Positions 37,549 to 45,496 of a DNA stretch of 53,576 nucleotides are shown here, in pieces. A model generated the notes under the pieces. It did not search any database. It worked only from the letters and a program-made list of their open reading frames with translations, and was not told where the DNA came from. How positions within the stretch are numbered: the first letter of the stretch is position 1; every line of letters begins with the position of its first letter. The translations under genes and the position numbers were made by a program. Source of the DNA: Anaerolinea sp. (lineage in GTDB: Bacteria; Chloroflexota; Anaerolineae; Anaerolineales; Anaerolineaceae); contig JARKPU010000007.1 of the NCBI GenBank assembly GCA_029975055.1, positions 1 through 53,576 on the forward strand. The letters are read 5' to 3'.

Positions 37549-39072
37549 TGTGCTCTCAGCGCCCGCCTCCCACTCCCGCAACTCCTCAAACGAGGGCAGC
37601 AGGCGCTCGTAGAGGCGCGCGTAGAGCGGGTAGAGGCGCGCGTAAACGGCGGCGAGTTCGGCATCGGGCGGCCGGCTGCCGGTGACGGGCACCAGCTGCC
37701 CGGCTTCTTCCAGGCTGCCGAGCGCGCCTGCGCCGATCATCGCCCAGGCCGCCGCCCCCCAGGCGGAAGTCTCGCCCCAGGCGGGCAGGAGCAGCTCGCG
37801 CCCAAGGGCAGCGGCGGTGATTGCCAGCCAGAGCGGCGAGCGGACGAAGCCCCCCGAGGCGCGCACCTGGCTCAGTTCGCAGCCGGCTTCGGCCAGCATT
37901 TCGGCCAGGCTGCAGAAGCGGAAGGCAATGCCCTCCAGCAGGGCGCGCGCCAGGTGAGCCGGGCCGTGCTCGAGCGAGAGGCCAAAGAAGACCCCGCGGG
38001 CGTTCAGGTTCCAGTTGGGGCTGCGCTCTCCGGCGAAGAACGGCAGGCAGAGCACCCCGCCTGCCCCGGCGGGGGCCTGAGCGGCCAGCGCGGCGATATC
38101 CTCAAAGGAAAGCGCGGCCCCGGCGGCCCGGTTGAACAGGTCGCGCAGCCAGGCGAGGGCCACCCCGCCGTTGTTGATCGCCCCGCCCACCAGCCAGTGC
38201 GAGGGGTCGATGGCGTAGCACCAGCTGCGTCCCTGGGGGTGTAGCACCGGCTGCGGCGAGATGAGGCGCAGCGCTCCGCTGGTGCCGACCATCAAGGTGG
38301 CCTGCCCGGCCAGGACGCCCCCCGCCCCCAGGCTGGAGTTGACCGCGTCGGAGCAGCCCAGCACGAGCGGCGTGCCCGGCAGCAGGCCCATCCGCGCGGC
38401 CAGGCGCTCGTTCGTCAGGCTGAGCAGGTGCGCAGGCCCGGCCAGCGGGGCCAGCTGCGCCCGGCTCAGCCCGGCCAGCGCCAGGGCTTCGGCATCCCAG
38501 GCCAGCGCGCGCGTATCCATGGCGCCGAGTCCGGCAGCGATGGAATAATCGATCAGCCACTCGCCGCAGAGCTGCTCGAGCACGTATTCTTTGGCGGAGA
38601 CGAAGCGCGCTGCCTGCCGGTAGAGCTCGGGCTGTTCGGCGCGCATCCAGAGGATTTTATACAGCGGGTACATGCCGTGGGCGGGGCAGCCGGTGCGCCT
38701 ATAGAGCGCCCCGGCCAGCGCCGAGCCGCGCAGCGCGGCGGCCTGGGAGGCCCCGCGGCCGTCGGCCCAGGTGATGATGCCCGTCAGCGGCCGGCCGGAG
38801 GCATCCAGCGCGAGCAGGCTGTGCATGGCGCAGCCCAGGCTGAGCGCGGCCACATCGGCGGGGCGCGCACCGGCCTGTTCCAGCGCCTGGCGGGCGGCGG
38901 CGCACATCCCATCCAGCAGGCCGGGCGGGTCTTGCTCGATCCACGTGCGGCGCGCATCGCCGGGCGGGTAATCGCCGTGGCCGGTGGAGCGGATCTGCCC
39001 GGCGCGGTCCACCAGCACCGCCTTGCAGGAGCCGGTGCCGAGGTCGATGCCGAGGAAATAAGAGTCTGCCAA
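37534..39072 (-). CDS. FGGY family carbohydrate kinase
   Basis: A 512-residue sugar kinase. The N-terminal ATPase-fold phosphate-1 motif is FLGIDLGTGSCKAVLVD (residues 6-22); substrate-side segments include LSLGCAMHSLLALD, TWADGRG and HGMYPLYKILWMRAEQPE. The FGGY-type C-terminal half has LMVGTSGALR and GINNGGVALAWL-like sequence (GGAINNGGVALAWL), and the adenosine motif ASGGFVRSPLW. It resembles gluconokinase/xylulokinase more than glycerol kinase. The TTG at 39072 is chosen because AAGGAA lies just upstream and length then fits the family; the frame is open further upstream across a repeat-like stretch. Divergent from a GpsA-like dehydrogenase. Confidence 0.88.
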   Translation of the reverse strand: MADSYFLGIDLGTGSCKAVLVDRAGQIRSTGHGDYPPGDARRTWIEQDPPGLLDGMCAAARQALEQAGARPADVAALSLGCAMHSLLALDASGRPLTGIITWADGRGASQAAALRGSALAGALYRRTGCPAHGMYPLYKILWMRAEQPELYRQAARFVSAKEYVLEQLCGEWLIDYSIAAGLGAMDTRALAWDAEALALAGLSRAQLAPLAGPAHLLSLTNERLAARMGLLPGTPLVLGCSDAVNSSLGAGGVLAGQATLMVGTSGALRLISPQPVLHPQGRSWCYAIDPSHWLVGGAINNGGVALAWLRDLFNRAAGAALSFEDIAALAAQAPAGAGGVLCLPFFAGERSPNWNLNARGVFFGLSLEHGPAHLARALLEGIAFRFCSLAEMLAEAGCELSQVRASGGFVRSPLWLAITAAALGRELLLPAWGETSAWGAAAWAMIGAGALGSLEEAGQLVPVTGSRPPDAELAAVYARLYPLYARLYERLLPSFEELREWEAGAESTGTQG

Positions 39073-39163
39073 TTTTTCCTTGCCTGTCAGGGTCAAGCGT
39101 ACCCCCTCCCAGCCCCCCGCCAACTCCGGGGGCCTCGGGTGGGGCCTGCAAAACAATACTACA

Positions 39164-39169
39164 ATTATA
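39164..39169 (-). promoter_or_regulatory. -10 box upstream of the FGGY kinase gene
   Basis: A consensus TATAAT on the minus strand in the divergent gap, implying an about 85-nt leader that includes a G/C-rich hairpin-like tract (39103-39150). No clear -35. Confidence 0.45.
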
Positions 39170-39200
39170 GCGATCAACGCTCAGGAGAGGAGTGGAGCGC

Positions 39201-40244
39201 ATGGCAATCATCACCATCACCGGGGCTGGCATGATGGGCAGCGCGCTGTGCTGGCCGCTGGCCGATAACGGGCACACCGTGCGGCTGGTTGGCACGCCGC
39301 TGGACGGCGAGATCATCGCCGCGCTGCGCCGCGACGGGCGCCACCCCAAATTGCAGCGCGCGCTGCCGGAGGGCGTGGCATTCTACGACCATACGCAGCT
39401 GGCCGAGGCGCTGGAAGGGGCCGAGATGGTGGCCAGCGGGGTGAGCAGCTTTGGCGTGGAATGGTTCGCCTCGGCGGCGGGGCCGCACCTGCCCTCCGGC
39501 GCGCCGGTCATCGCCGTCACCAAAGGGCTGGAAGACCTGCCCGACGGCACGCTGCTGACCCTGCCGGAGGCCACCGCGCGCCGCCTGGGCGCGCCGGTCA
39601 GCTTGAACGCCATCGGCGGGCCGTGCATTGCGCACGAACTGGCCGCCCGCCGCCAGACGAGCGTGGTCTTCACCGGGGCCGACCCTGCCGTGCTGGAGCG
39701 CCTGCGCGCGGCCTTCGCCACGCCGTACTATCACATCTGGACCTCGACCGACGTGACCGGCGTGGAGGTGTGCGCGGCGCTCAAGAACGCTTACGCCCTG
39801 GGGGTGGGCCTGGCGGTGGGGATGATGGAGCGGGCCGGCCCCGACGGCCTGGCCAACATGTACAACCCGCAGGCAGCCCTGTTTGCCCAAAGCTGCTACG
39901 AGATGCGCTGCTTGCTGGAGATTACCGGCGGCGGGGCCGAGAACGCCGCCTGGCTGCCCGGCCCCGGCGACCTGTATGTGACCGTATTCGGCGGGCGCAC
40001 GGTGCGCCTTGGCAGGCTGCTGGGGCAGGGGCGCAGCTTCGCAGAGGCGCGGCGCATCCTGGCCGGCGAGACGCTCGAATCGGTGGAGATTGCCACACGG
40101 GTGGCGCGCGCCCTGCCCAAACTGGCGGCGCGCGGGCTGGCCCGCCTGGAAGACTTCCCCCTCCTGCTGCACATTGACCGGATCATCAACCACGCGGCGG
40201 AAGTGAAGATCCCGTGGGAGCAGTTCTTCGCCAGGCACCGCTGA
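39201..40244 (+). CDS. gpsA: NAD(P)-dependent glycerol-3-phosphate dehydrogenase family protein
   Basis: A 347-residue GpsA-like enzyme, interconverting dihydroxyacetone phosphate and sn-glycerol 3-phosphate for phospholipid synthesis. The Rossmann motif is ITGAGMMGSAL (5-15); VIAVTKGLED, SLNAIGGPCIAHELA and the catalytic lysine in CAALKNAYALGVGLAVGM follow, then LPGPGDLYVTVFGGR near the C-terminus. The first residues (VTKGLE) match COG0240 well, but GG-PCIAHEL replaces the usual SGPSFA-E, so a different 2-hydroxy phosphate substrate is possible. GGAGAGGAG lies upstream of the ATG. The divergent FGGY kinase suggests a shared three-carbon or sugar pathway. Confidence 0.82.
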   Translation: MAIITITGAGMMGSALCWPLADNGHTVRLVGTPLDGEIIAALRRDGRHPKLQRALPEGVAFYDHTQLAEALEGAEMVASGVSSFGVEWFASAAGPHLPSGAPVIAVTKGLEDLPDGTLLTLPEATARRLGAPVSLNAIGGPCIAHELAARRQTSVVFTGADPAVLERLRAAFATPYYHIWTSTDVTGVEVCAALKNAYALGVGLAVGMMERAGPDGLANMYNPQAALFAQSCYEMRCLLEITGGGAENAAWLPGPGDLYVTVFGGRTVRLGRLLGQGRSFAEARRILAGETLESVEIATRVARALPKLAARGLARLEDFPLLLHIDRIINHAAEVKIPWEQFFARHR

Positions 40245-40313
40245 GCCGGTGTTGACGCGGCCTGCGTCACTTAAAACTCGCTTTTTATGTACTATCTTGA
40301 TAAAAATTGTGTC

Positions 40314-40342
40314 TTGAATCTGCTATAGAGATTCGCTACAAT
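40314..40342 (+). promoter_or_regulatory. Sigma-70-type promoter of spoVS
   Basis: TTGAAT (40314-40319), 17-bp spacer, TACAAT (40337-40342), 73 bp before the start codon. The whole 170-bp intergenic region is distinctly AT-richer than its surroundings. Confidence 0.7.
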
Positions 40343-40415
40343 CTTTTTACACTGAAATGCCCCCTTGGTGATACAGCAATCTGCATCAAAGATTCAAGGA
40401 AGGAGAGGCATCACG

Positions 40416-40676
40416 ATGGACGTAATCAAGGTCAAGGCAAACTCACGCACTGCTGCCGTTGCGGGGGCGATAGCCGGGGTGGTCCGCGAGCATAAGCGCG
40501 CCGAAGTGCAGGCCATCGGCGCGGGGGCGGTCAACCAGGCTGTCAAAGCGCTGGTTTTGGCGAAGGGGTACCTGGCGGAGGATGGCATCCCGGTGGTGGC
40601 CATCCCCGAATTTGTGGATGTTGAGATTGACGGTAAAGTTCGGACAGCGATCCGCTTAGTGGTCGAACCGCGCTGA
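40416..40676 (+). CDS. spoVS: Stage V sporulation protein S (SpoVS/Alba-like)
   Basis: An 86-residue SpoVS. The sequence MDVIKVKANSRTAAVAGAIAG, then EVQAIGAGAVNQAVKALVLA and GIPVVAIPEFVDVEIDGKVRTA, matches the highly conserved family over its full length. SpoVS has an Alba-like fold and probably binds nucleic acid; in Bacillus it affects septation and spore-coat stages. Its presence outside spore formers (Thermus, Chloroflexota) suggests a general regulatory role. No other sporulation gene is in the window. GGAGAGG precedes the ATG. Convergent with the second deoxynucleoside kinase gene (14-bp gap). Confidence 0.94.
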   Translation: MDVIKVKANSRTAAVAGAIAGVVREHKRAEVQAIGAGAVNQAVKALVLAKGYLAEDGIPVVAIPEFVDVEIDGKVRTAIRLVVEPR

Positions 40677-40690
40677 GAAGAGCCCGCCGC

Positions 40691-41347
40691 TTATATCTGG
40701 GCGATCTCCTCCGGGTCAAAAACGACGATATCCTTCCCGGATAGTTTTTCGTGGATTTTGCGCGCCACCAGCTCCAGATGCCGGGGGCGCGCAACGTAAT
40801 CCAGCTGGTCGGCGGGCACGGTGAGCACCGGGCAGAGGGTGAAGGCGTCGATCCAGCGGTCGTAGAGCTTGTTGAGGCTGTCGAGGTAGTCGCGGCTGAT
40901 GCCGCGCTCGTAGGAGCGGTCGCGCTGGGCGACGCGCTCGAGGAGCGTCTCGGGCGTGGCGCGCAGGTAGATGACGAGGTCGGGCGGGGGGAGGAATTCG
41001 ATCAACCCCTGGTAGAGGGCGCGGTAGGTTTCGTAATCGCGCGGGTTGATGTAGCCCTGGTGGAAGAGGTTGCAGGCAAAGATCTCGGCGTCTTCGTAGA
41101 TGCTGCGATCCTGGATGACCGAGCCGGGGCAGCGGATGATGGCGCGGTGGATCTGCAAGCGGTTGGCGAGGAAGAAGACCTGCGAGTGGAAGCCCCAGGC
41201 CGACATATCCTGGTAAAAATCGGCCAGGTAGGGGTTGTGGGCTTCAGGCTCGTAGAAGGGCTGCCAGCCGAGCCTCTGGCAGAGCAGGCTGACGAGGGTG
41301 GATTTGCCCACCCCGATGTTCCCGGCGACGGTGATGTATCGTTTCAT
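40691..41347 (-). CDS. Deoxynucleoside kinase (dNK family), paralogue 2
   Basis: A 218-residue deoxynucleoside kinase. P-loop GNIGVGKSTLVSLL (about 9-22), substrate segment YEPEAHNPYLADFYQD, the base-side DRSIYEDAEIFA (the DRS motif of the family) and LID region RVAQRDRSYERGI. The ATG at 41347 is chosen because GGAGG lies 8 nt upstream; an ATG at 41365 in frame would place that site inside the gene. It shares the overall layout of the paralogue at 19758-20411, but has DRSIYEDAEIF where that one has ISDYTFGKDALF. The two may have different base preferences. Confidence 0.92.
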   Translation of the reverse strand: MKRYITVAGNIGVGKSTLVSLLCQRLGWQPFYEPEAHNPYLADFYQDMSAWGFHSQVFFLANRLQIHRAIIRCPGSVIQDRSIYEDAEIFACNLFHQGYINPRDYETYRALYQGLIEFLPPPDLVIYLRATPETLLERVAQRDRSYERGISRDYLDSLNKLYDRWIDAFTLCPVLTVPADQLDYVARPRHLELVARKIHEKLSGKDIVVFDPEEIAQI

Positions 41348-41424
41348 GCGCTCATCCTCCGCCATCCATTATATAAGATGTTGGCGGGGATTTGGCTTAA
41401 AGGTCAACATCGTGCATATCTAAT

Positions 41425-41456
41425 TCTAAATTGTGGGGCTTGCCCCACAATTTAGA
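41425..41456. repeat. TAAATTGTGGGG palindrome, copy 2
   Basis: TCTAAATTGTGGGGC pairs perfectly with its complement around TT. Same core as copies at 16464-16507 and 49580-49617; the outer bases here are TCT/AGA. It lies between the second deoxynucleoside kinase gene and the DsbA-like gene and may also serve as a terminator for the latter. Confidence 0.85.
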
Positions 41457-41489
41457 GAAATTGGTACACGGTCGGTGAGAGCCTTTTGC

Positions 41490-42284
41490 CTACTTGGGAA
41501 TCTCGCCGTTCAATTCCATCTGAATGACTTGCTCGAAGACGGAATAGGGCTGCGCGCCGACGAGGGCCAGGCCGTTGATGAAGAAGGTGGGCGTGGAGCT
41601 CACGCCCAGGTTGGCGGCCCACTGGTAATCGGCCTCCACCTCGTCTTTATAGCGGCGGTCATCCAGGCACTGGCCGAAGGCGGTTAAATCCAGCCCGAGG
41701 CTGCCGGCCACCGATTCGTACGTCTGGCGCGAGAGGCCCAACTCGGTGGAGAAGAGCGCGTCGTTGAACTCCCAATATTTATCCTGCTCGTTGGCGCAGT
41801 TGGCGGCTTCGGCGGCCGATTCGGCATTGGCGTGCAGGCCGTAGAGGGGAAAATCGCGATAGACCAGGCGGACTTTATCGCCGTAATTCTGCTTGATAAG
41901 CGGCCAGGTTTCGTTGTGCCACTTGCGGCAGAAGGGGCATTCGTAATCGCTGAATTCGATGATGGTGATGGGCGCATCGGCCGGGCCGTAGATGGGGTCG
42001 TTGTCGATGGGCACGTCGTAGCGCTTCACGTCTTGCGGCACCTCGGCGGCGGCCTGGTTGCCGGCCTGCGACTGGGCCACGGTCAGCTCGGAGCGCAGCT
42101 GGCTGACCTGCTTGCGCAGCGGCAGGGCGAAGAGGGCGTAAGAAAGGGCCATGCCGAGGGCGAAGGCCACCGGCAGGAGGTAGAGCCAGCGCAGGCGGCG
42201 CGGGGGTTTGGCTTCGGGCAGGGGCGCAGCCGGGGCGGCGGGTTCCGGCTCGGAGGGCAGGGCGGGGGGGAAATCGGTGTCCAT
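41490..42284 (-). CDS. Membrane-anchored DsbA-like thioredoxin-fold protein
   Basis: A 264-residue thiol-disulfide protein. Residues 1-30 are a Pro/Ala/Glu-rich cytoplasmic segment, about 33-55 a single membrane anchor, about 57-80 a short coiled region, and 88-264 an extracytoplasmic DsbA/BdbD-type domain. The active site is CPFC (Cys116, Cys119) in FSDYECPFCRKWH, and the cis-proline is in SSTPTFFING. Two extra cysteines (NCANEQ and FGQCLDD) could form a structural disulfide. It probably oxidises or shuffles disulfides in exported proteins. TATAAT ends 8 nt before the ATG at 42284 with no Shine-Dalgarno sequence, so the leader is very short or absent. Confidence 0.92.
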   Translation of the reverse strand: MDTDFPPALPSEPEPAAPAAPLPEAKPPRRLRWLYLLPVAFALGMALSYALFALPLRKQVSQLRSELTVAQSQAGNQAAAEVPQDVKRYDVPIDNDPIYGPADAPITIIEFSDYECPFCRKWHNETWPLIKQNYGDKVRLVYRDFPLYGLHANAESAAEAANCANEQDKYWEFNDALFSTELGLSRQTYESVAGSLGLDLTAFGQCLDDRRYKDEVEADYQWAANLGVSSTPTFFINGLALVGAQPYSVFEQVIQMELNGEIPK

Positions 42285-42292
42285 ATGTCAGA

Positions 42293-42298
42293 ATTATA
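42293..42298 (-). promoter_or_regulatory. -10 box of the DsbA-like gene, nearly leaderless
   Basis: TATAAT on the minus strand, 8 nt before the ATG at 42284. No convincing -35; a palindromic repeat (42308-42369) occupies the region upstream. Confidence 0.55.
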
Positions 42299-42307
42299 AT
42301 CGAAAAA

Positions 42308-42369
42308 AGCTGTCAGCTATCAGCGATCAGCTTTCGGTGAAGAAAGCCGAGGGCGGATAGCTGACAGCT
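42308..42369. repeat. Inverted repeat AGCTGTCAGCTATC
   Basis: AGCTGTCAGCTATC (42308-42321) and its exact complement (42356-42369) enclose 34 bp with another CTTTC/GAAAG hairpin. The right arm GATAGCTGACAGCT is identical to 10368-10381 between the two parS sites, so it is a dispersed family. Confidence 0.7.
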
Positions 42370-42391
42370 GATGGCCGACAGCCGGTTTGGG

Positions 42392-42565
42392 CTACTTCTG
42401 CGAGATGCTGCCGGTGGGGCAAACATCGACGCAGGAGGCGCAGTCTTCGCACTTGGTCTCGTCGATGACGTAGAAATCACCTTCCAGGGAGATCGCGCCA
42501 TGCGGGCACTCGGTTTCGCACGCGCCGCACTGGATGCAATCGTCTTTCGAGATCACGTATGCCAT
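42392..42565 (-). CDS. Ferredoxin, 2[4Fe-4S] type
   Basis: A 57-residue bacterial ferredoxin carrying electrons between redox enzymes. Both cluster motifs are intact: CIQCGACETECP (Cys10, 13, 16, 20) and CEDCASCVDVCP near the C-terminus, joined by HGAISLEGDFYVIDETK. The ATG at 42565 follows AAGGAG at 7 nt; the frame is open upstream, but those codons lie in an AT-rich promoter region. No redox partner gene is adjacent. Confidence 0.95.
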   Translation of the reverse strand: MAYVISKDDCIQCGACETECPHGAISLEGDFYVIDETKCEDCASCVDVCPTGSISQK

Positions 42566-42716
42566 GTCGTACTCCTTGTGGATATTAATACACCCATTGG
42601 TATGATTACAAAAAACCTGCCTGTAGGATACTACAAAGGCGCGGGGCGGGGGGTTGCCGATTGTCACCGAATCGAGTGCATGAATGTCACAAGATGGGTC
42701 AGAAAGGCAGTCGGCC

Positions 42717-42744
42717 TTGACAGGACGGGCGAGGCGGCTATAAT
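42717..42744 (+). promoter_or_regulatory. Consensus sigma-70 promoter of tRNA-Asn
   Basis: TTGACA (42717-42722), 16-bp spacer, TATAAT (42739-42744); both hexamers match consensus exactly. The tRNA starts 11 bp downstream. Confidence 0.88.
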
Positions 42745-42755
42745 ATGGGGGCCTT

Positions 42756-42828
42756 TCCTCGTTAGCTCAATCGGCAGAGCGGGCGGCTGTTAACCGCTAG
42801 GTTCGAGGTTCGAGTCCTCGACGAGGAG
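42756..42828 (+). tRNA. tRNA-Asn (anticodon GTT)
   Basis: A 73-nt tRNA with acceptor arms TCCTCGT (42756-42762) and ACGAGGA (42821-42827) and discriminator G. D-arm TAGCTCAATCGGCAGAGC, anticodon loop CTGTTAA (anticodon GTT), T-arm GAGGTTCGAGTCCTC. CCA is not encoded. A consensus promoter lies upstream; a GGCGCGGTC/GACCGCGCC hairpin plus T-run begins 12 nt downstream. Confidence 0.97.
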
Positions 42829-42835
42829 CCTTCTT

Positions 42836-42917
42836 GTAGGGCGCGGTCGATTGTATGACCGCGCCTTTCTGTTGCAAACAGGCGAAAATGGTGCAGTCCA
42901 AAGCGACTGCACCCTAC
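42836..42917 (+). repeat. GTAGGGTGCGGTC-family element with terminator-like left half
   Basis: It starts GTAGGGCGCGGTC and ends GACTGCACCCTAC, the same inverted ends as the element at 8338-8425. The left hairpin GGCGCGGTC/GACCGCGCC (42840-42848 with 42857-42865) is followed by TTTCT and probably terminates tRNA-Asn. The right hairpin is GGTGCAGTC/GACTGCACC. Base changes relative to other copies are matched on both stem arms. Confidence 0.75.
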
Positions 42918-42940
42918 CGGGGGTTGGCTCGACAGGCATG

Positions 42941-43020
42941 CCCCCACCCCTGGCCCTCCCCCAAAACCGTTCTTGTTTTGGGGGAGGGCTGCGGGAGGGG
43001 GACGCGCCGCACTGGCTTGA
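42941..43020 (+). repeat. C-rich hairpin repeat, copy 3
   Basis: CCCCCACCCCTGG followed by CCCTCCCCCAAAAC and its complement, as at 24174 and 24314. It is nested between two GTAGGGTGCGGTC-family segments in a 320-bp gene-free stretch. Confidence 0.7.
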
Positions 43021-43031
43021 GCAAGAAATAT

Positions 43032-43096
43032 GGTGAAGTCCAAAGCGACTGCACCCTACAAGGAGGGCGCGGTCGATTGTATGACCGCGCCTTTCT
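43032..43096 (+). repeat. GTAGGGTGCGGTC-family element, rearranged order
   Basis: GGTGAAGTC/GACTGCACC (43032-43055) followed by GGCGCGGTC/GACCGCGCC plus TTTCT (43066-43096). The second hairpin with its loop GATTGTAT is identical to that at 42840-42868, so this is a local duplication with the halves in the opposite order. Confidence 0.7.
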
Positions 43097-43136
43097 GCTT
43101 GCGTTGAAACATGCAACCTGCGCGGGGTTCCTACCG

Positions 43137-43142
43137 TATAAT
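43137..43142 (+). promoter_or_regulatory. -10 box of the gene at 43149, predicted leaderless
   Basis: TATAAT ends exactly 6 nt before the ATG at 43149, and no Shine-Dalgarno sequence is present. No -35 at normal spacing. Confidence 0.6.
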
Positions 43143-43148
43143 CATTAG

Positions 43149-43622
43149 ATGTACATCAACCTGGCCAGACTCAACTTCACCTTCTCCTCTCCTCCCCTGT
43201 TGATCGGCGGGAAGGCGATGGAGTTCTACGGGCTGCGGCCCGCCGGCGCCGACGTGGATTTCGTCATCCCCCGCGCCGATTACACCCGCCTGGCCGCGCA
43301 ATATCCCGACAACCTCAAGGATATATGGGGCGACCTGGGGGTATGCGTCTTCGAGTTCGAGATCTGGCAGACCATCTGCCTGTACGACTACGATTTCCTC
43401 TCGCAGGGCGCGCTCGAGCACGGCGAAATGTGCGTCATCTCGCTGGAAAAGCTGCTCTTCCTCAAGGCGCTGGCGATGGTGGTGCCCAAATACCACGCCG
43501 ACCTGGAGATGATCGTCAAAAAGCTGCGGGACGATAAATTCGCCTCCTGGTGGGCCGTGCTCACCGAGGAGCAGCGCGCCAAATATATCCCCCAGAGCGC
43601 CGGCGCTCAAGAGGCTAAGTGA
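43149..43622 (+). CDS. Small nucleotidyltransferase-like protein (DUF6036/AbiEii-like)
   Basis: A 157-residue protein. The N-terminal LLIGGKAMEFYGLRPAGADVDFVI (residues 17-40) matches the minimal nucleotidyltransferase pattern: GG, then Arg and paired acidic residues Asp35/Asp37. The rest is helical (EKLLFLKALAMVVPKYHADLEMI). Families with this layout include DUF6036 and the AbiEii toxin group, but no antitoxin gene is adjacent, so a toxin role is unsupported. It stands alone with its own leaderless-type promoter. Functional assignment is tentative. Confidence 0.7.
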   Translation: MYINLARLNFTFSSPPLLIGGKAMEFYGLRPAGADVDFVIPRADYTRLAAQYPDNLKDIWGDLGVCVFEFEIWQTICLYDYDFLSQGALEHGEMCVISLEKLLFLKALAMVVPKYHADLEMIVKKLRDDKFASWWAVLTEEQRAKYIPQSAGAQEAK

Positions 43623-43722
43623 GGTTCGGTTTATAAAGCAAAGCCCGAACAGCATTCATCGTATGCGCTTGTGAATGCTGAATTCCCATGTGTTTTGAAG
43701 ATCGAAAAGCTGCCGAGGTGAA

Positions 43723-45486
43723 ATGAACGCAGAGAAACCTCCTAAAATCCCGGTCTGGCCGTCAATCCGGCGCTTACTCATGCTGGCGGGGCGCAGCCGG
43801 GCCTGGCTCTACCTGGCTGCGGCCATGGTGGTGCTCGAAACCGGCGTGACGATCGGCTGGAACTTCTCGCTGGCGCGGCTGGTAGATTTCGTTTCCGCCG
43901 GGAATTACACCAGCTTCACCGCCACCATGTGGATCACGCTGGCGCTGCTGCTGGCCACGGCGCCGCTCAGCTTCCTGCGCGCGCGCAGCGTCGGGCGCTT
44001 CAGCGAGCGCGCGCTGGCCACGCTGCGCGAGTTGGTGGCCGAAAAGGCCACCCGCCTGCCCATGCGTTACCTGGAAGAGCGCCACACCGGCGACCTGCTC
44101 GCCATGGTCAACGCCGACCTGGGCAAGTTGAAGGGGCTGGCGGCCACCTCGCTGATCGACGTGCTGCGCCAGTCGCTGCTGGGCCTCTCGGCCTTTGCGG
44201 CGCTCTTCTTTTTAAGCTGGCAGCTGGCGCTGGCTTCCACGCTCTTCATCCCGGTGGTGCTGGTGCTGATGTCGAGCCTCAACCAGCCGATTGCCAAACG
44301 CACGCAGGAGATGCAGGGGGCCATCGGCGAGACGGTGGGCGTGGCGCAAGACGGCCTGGCCGGGCTGATGGTGACGCGCGCCTTCAACCTGACGAAGGTG
44401 ATGGACGAGCGCTTCCGCCGCTCCAACCAGTCGGCGCTCTCGAAGGGGCTGCAGGTGGCGCGCCTGCGGGCGATCACCAACGGGGGGGCTTCGGTCTTTG
44501 GGGTGCTGCCCTTCCTGCTGACCTTTGGGTTCGGCGGCTGGCTGGTCATCAACGGGCACATGACGTTCGGCAGCCTGCTGGCGTTCATCAACCTGCTCAA
44601 CTTCGTGGCCAACCCGCTCGGCTCGCTGCCGCCCGCGCTGGCCAATCTGGGCGAGGCCGCCGGGGCCGCTCAGCGCACCTATGAGATGCTCGACCAGCCC
44701 GCCGAGCGTGAAGGCGGGCAGGGCTTCAGCCCGGTGGCCGGCAGCGGTCCCGTGGTGCGCTTCGAGGGGGTGAATTTCTCCTACGGCGAAGAGCAAATCC
44801 TCTCGGAGGTGGAATTCAACGTACACGAGGGCGAGACGGTGGCGCTGGTGGGGCCGAGCGGCGGGGGCAAATCTACCGTGCTCAAGCTGCTCTTGGGGTT
44901 CTACCCGGTGGAGCCGCAAAGCGTGTTCCTCTTCGGGCGCGACCTGAACGATTGGTCGCTGCCGGCGGCGCGCTCGCAGATGGCCTACATGGCGCAGGAT
45001 ACCTACCTCTTCCCCGTCTCGATCGCCGAAAACATCGCCCTGGGCCGCCCGGGCGCGGGGCAGGAGGAGATCGAGCAGGCCGCGCGGCAGGCCAACATCC
45101 ACGACTTTATCATCTCCCTGCCCGAAGGCTACCGCACGCTGGCCGGCGAGCGCGGGGCGCGGCTCTCGGGCGGGCAGCGCCAGCGCATTGCCCTGGCGCG
45201 CGCCATCCTCAAGAACGCGCCGGTGCTCCTGCTGGATGAACCCACTTCCGCGCTGGATACCGAGGCTGAAGCGCAGGTGCAGGAAGACCTGGAGCGCTTC
45301 ATGGCCGGGCGGACGACGATGGTGGTGGCGCACCGCCTTTCTACCATCCGCGACGCCGACCGTGTCTTCGTCCTGGAAGGCGGGCGCATTGTGGAGCAGG
45401 GCAGCCACGCCGAGTTGATGGCGCTCGAAGGGCGCTATTTCAATCTTTACCAGCGCCAGTTTGACGACGGCGAGAAAGCCGCCTGA
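43723..45486 (+). CDS. ABC exporter half-transporter A (membrane + ATPase domains)
   Basis: A 587-residue type IV ABC half-transporter. Residues 1-330 contain six membrane helices (first at about 23-45); the ATPase domain follows with Walker A LVGPSGGGKSTVLKLLLG (about 377-394), Q-loop MAYMAQDTYLF, signature RLSGGQRQRIALARAI, Walker B VLLLDEPTSALDTE and switch VVAHRLS. The catalytic glutamate after Walker B is present. The next gene begins 10 bp downstream and encodes a similar protein, so they likely form a heterodimeric multidrug, peptide or lipid exporter. The substrate is unknown. Confidence 0.93.
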   Translation: MNAEKPPKIPVWPSIRRLLMLAGRSRAWLYLAAAMVVLETGVTIGWNFSLARLVDFVSAGNYTSFTATMWITLALLLATAPLSFLRARSVGRFSERALATLRELVAEKATRLPMRYLEERHTGDLLAMVNADLGKLKGLAATSLIDVLRQSLLGLSAFAALFFLSWQLALASTLFIPVVLVLMSSLNQPIAKRTQEMQGAIGETVGVAQDGLAGLMVTRAFNLTKVMDERFRRSNQSALSKGLQVARLRAITNGGASVFGVLPFLLTFGFGGWLVINGHMTFGSLLAFINLLNFVANPLGSLPPALANLGEAAGAAQRTYEMLDQPAEREGGQGFSPVAGSGPVVRFEGVNFSYGEEQILSEVEFNVHEGETVALVGPSGGGKSTVLKLLLGFYPVEPQSVFLFGRDLNDWSLPAARSQMAYMAQDTYLFPVSIAENIALGRPGAGQEEIEQAARQANIHDFIISLPEGYRTLAGERGARLSGGQRQRIALARAILKNAPVLLLDEPTSALDTEAEAQVQEDLERFMAGRTTMVVAHRLSTIRDADRVFVLEGGRIVEQGSHAELMALEGRYFNLYQRQFDDGEKAA

Positions 45487-45496
45487 GGAGCGACGC

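Noticed and set aside
39081..39160. Coding extension of the FGGY kinase to 39177
   Set aside because: The region is a C/G-rich repeat-like tract followed by a TATAAT promoter; FGGY family length and a ribosome-binding site favour the start at 39072.
43149..43622. AbiE-type toxin-antitoxin system
   Set aside because: Only the nucleotidyltransferase-like protein is present; no AbiEi-like antitoxin lies on either side.
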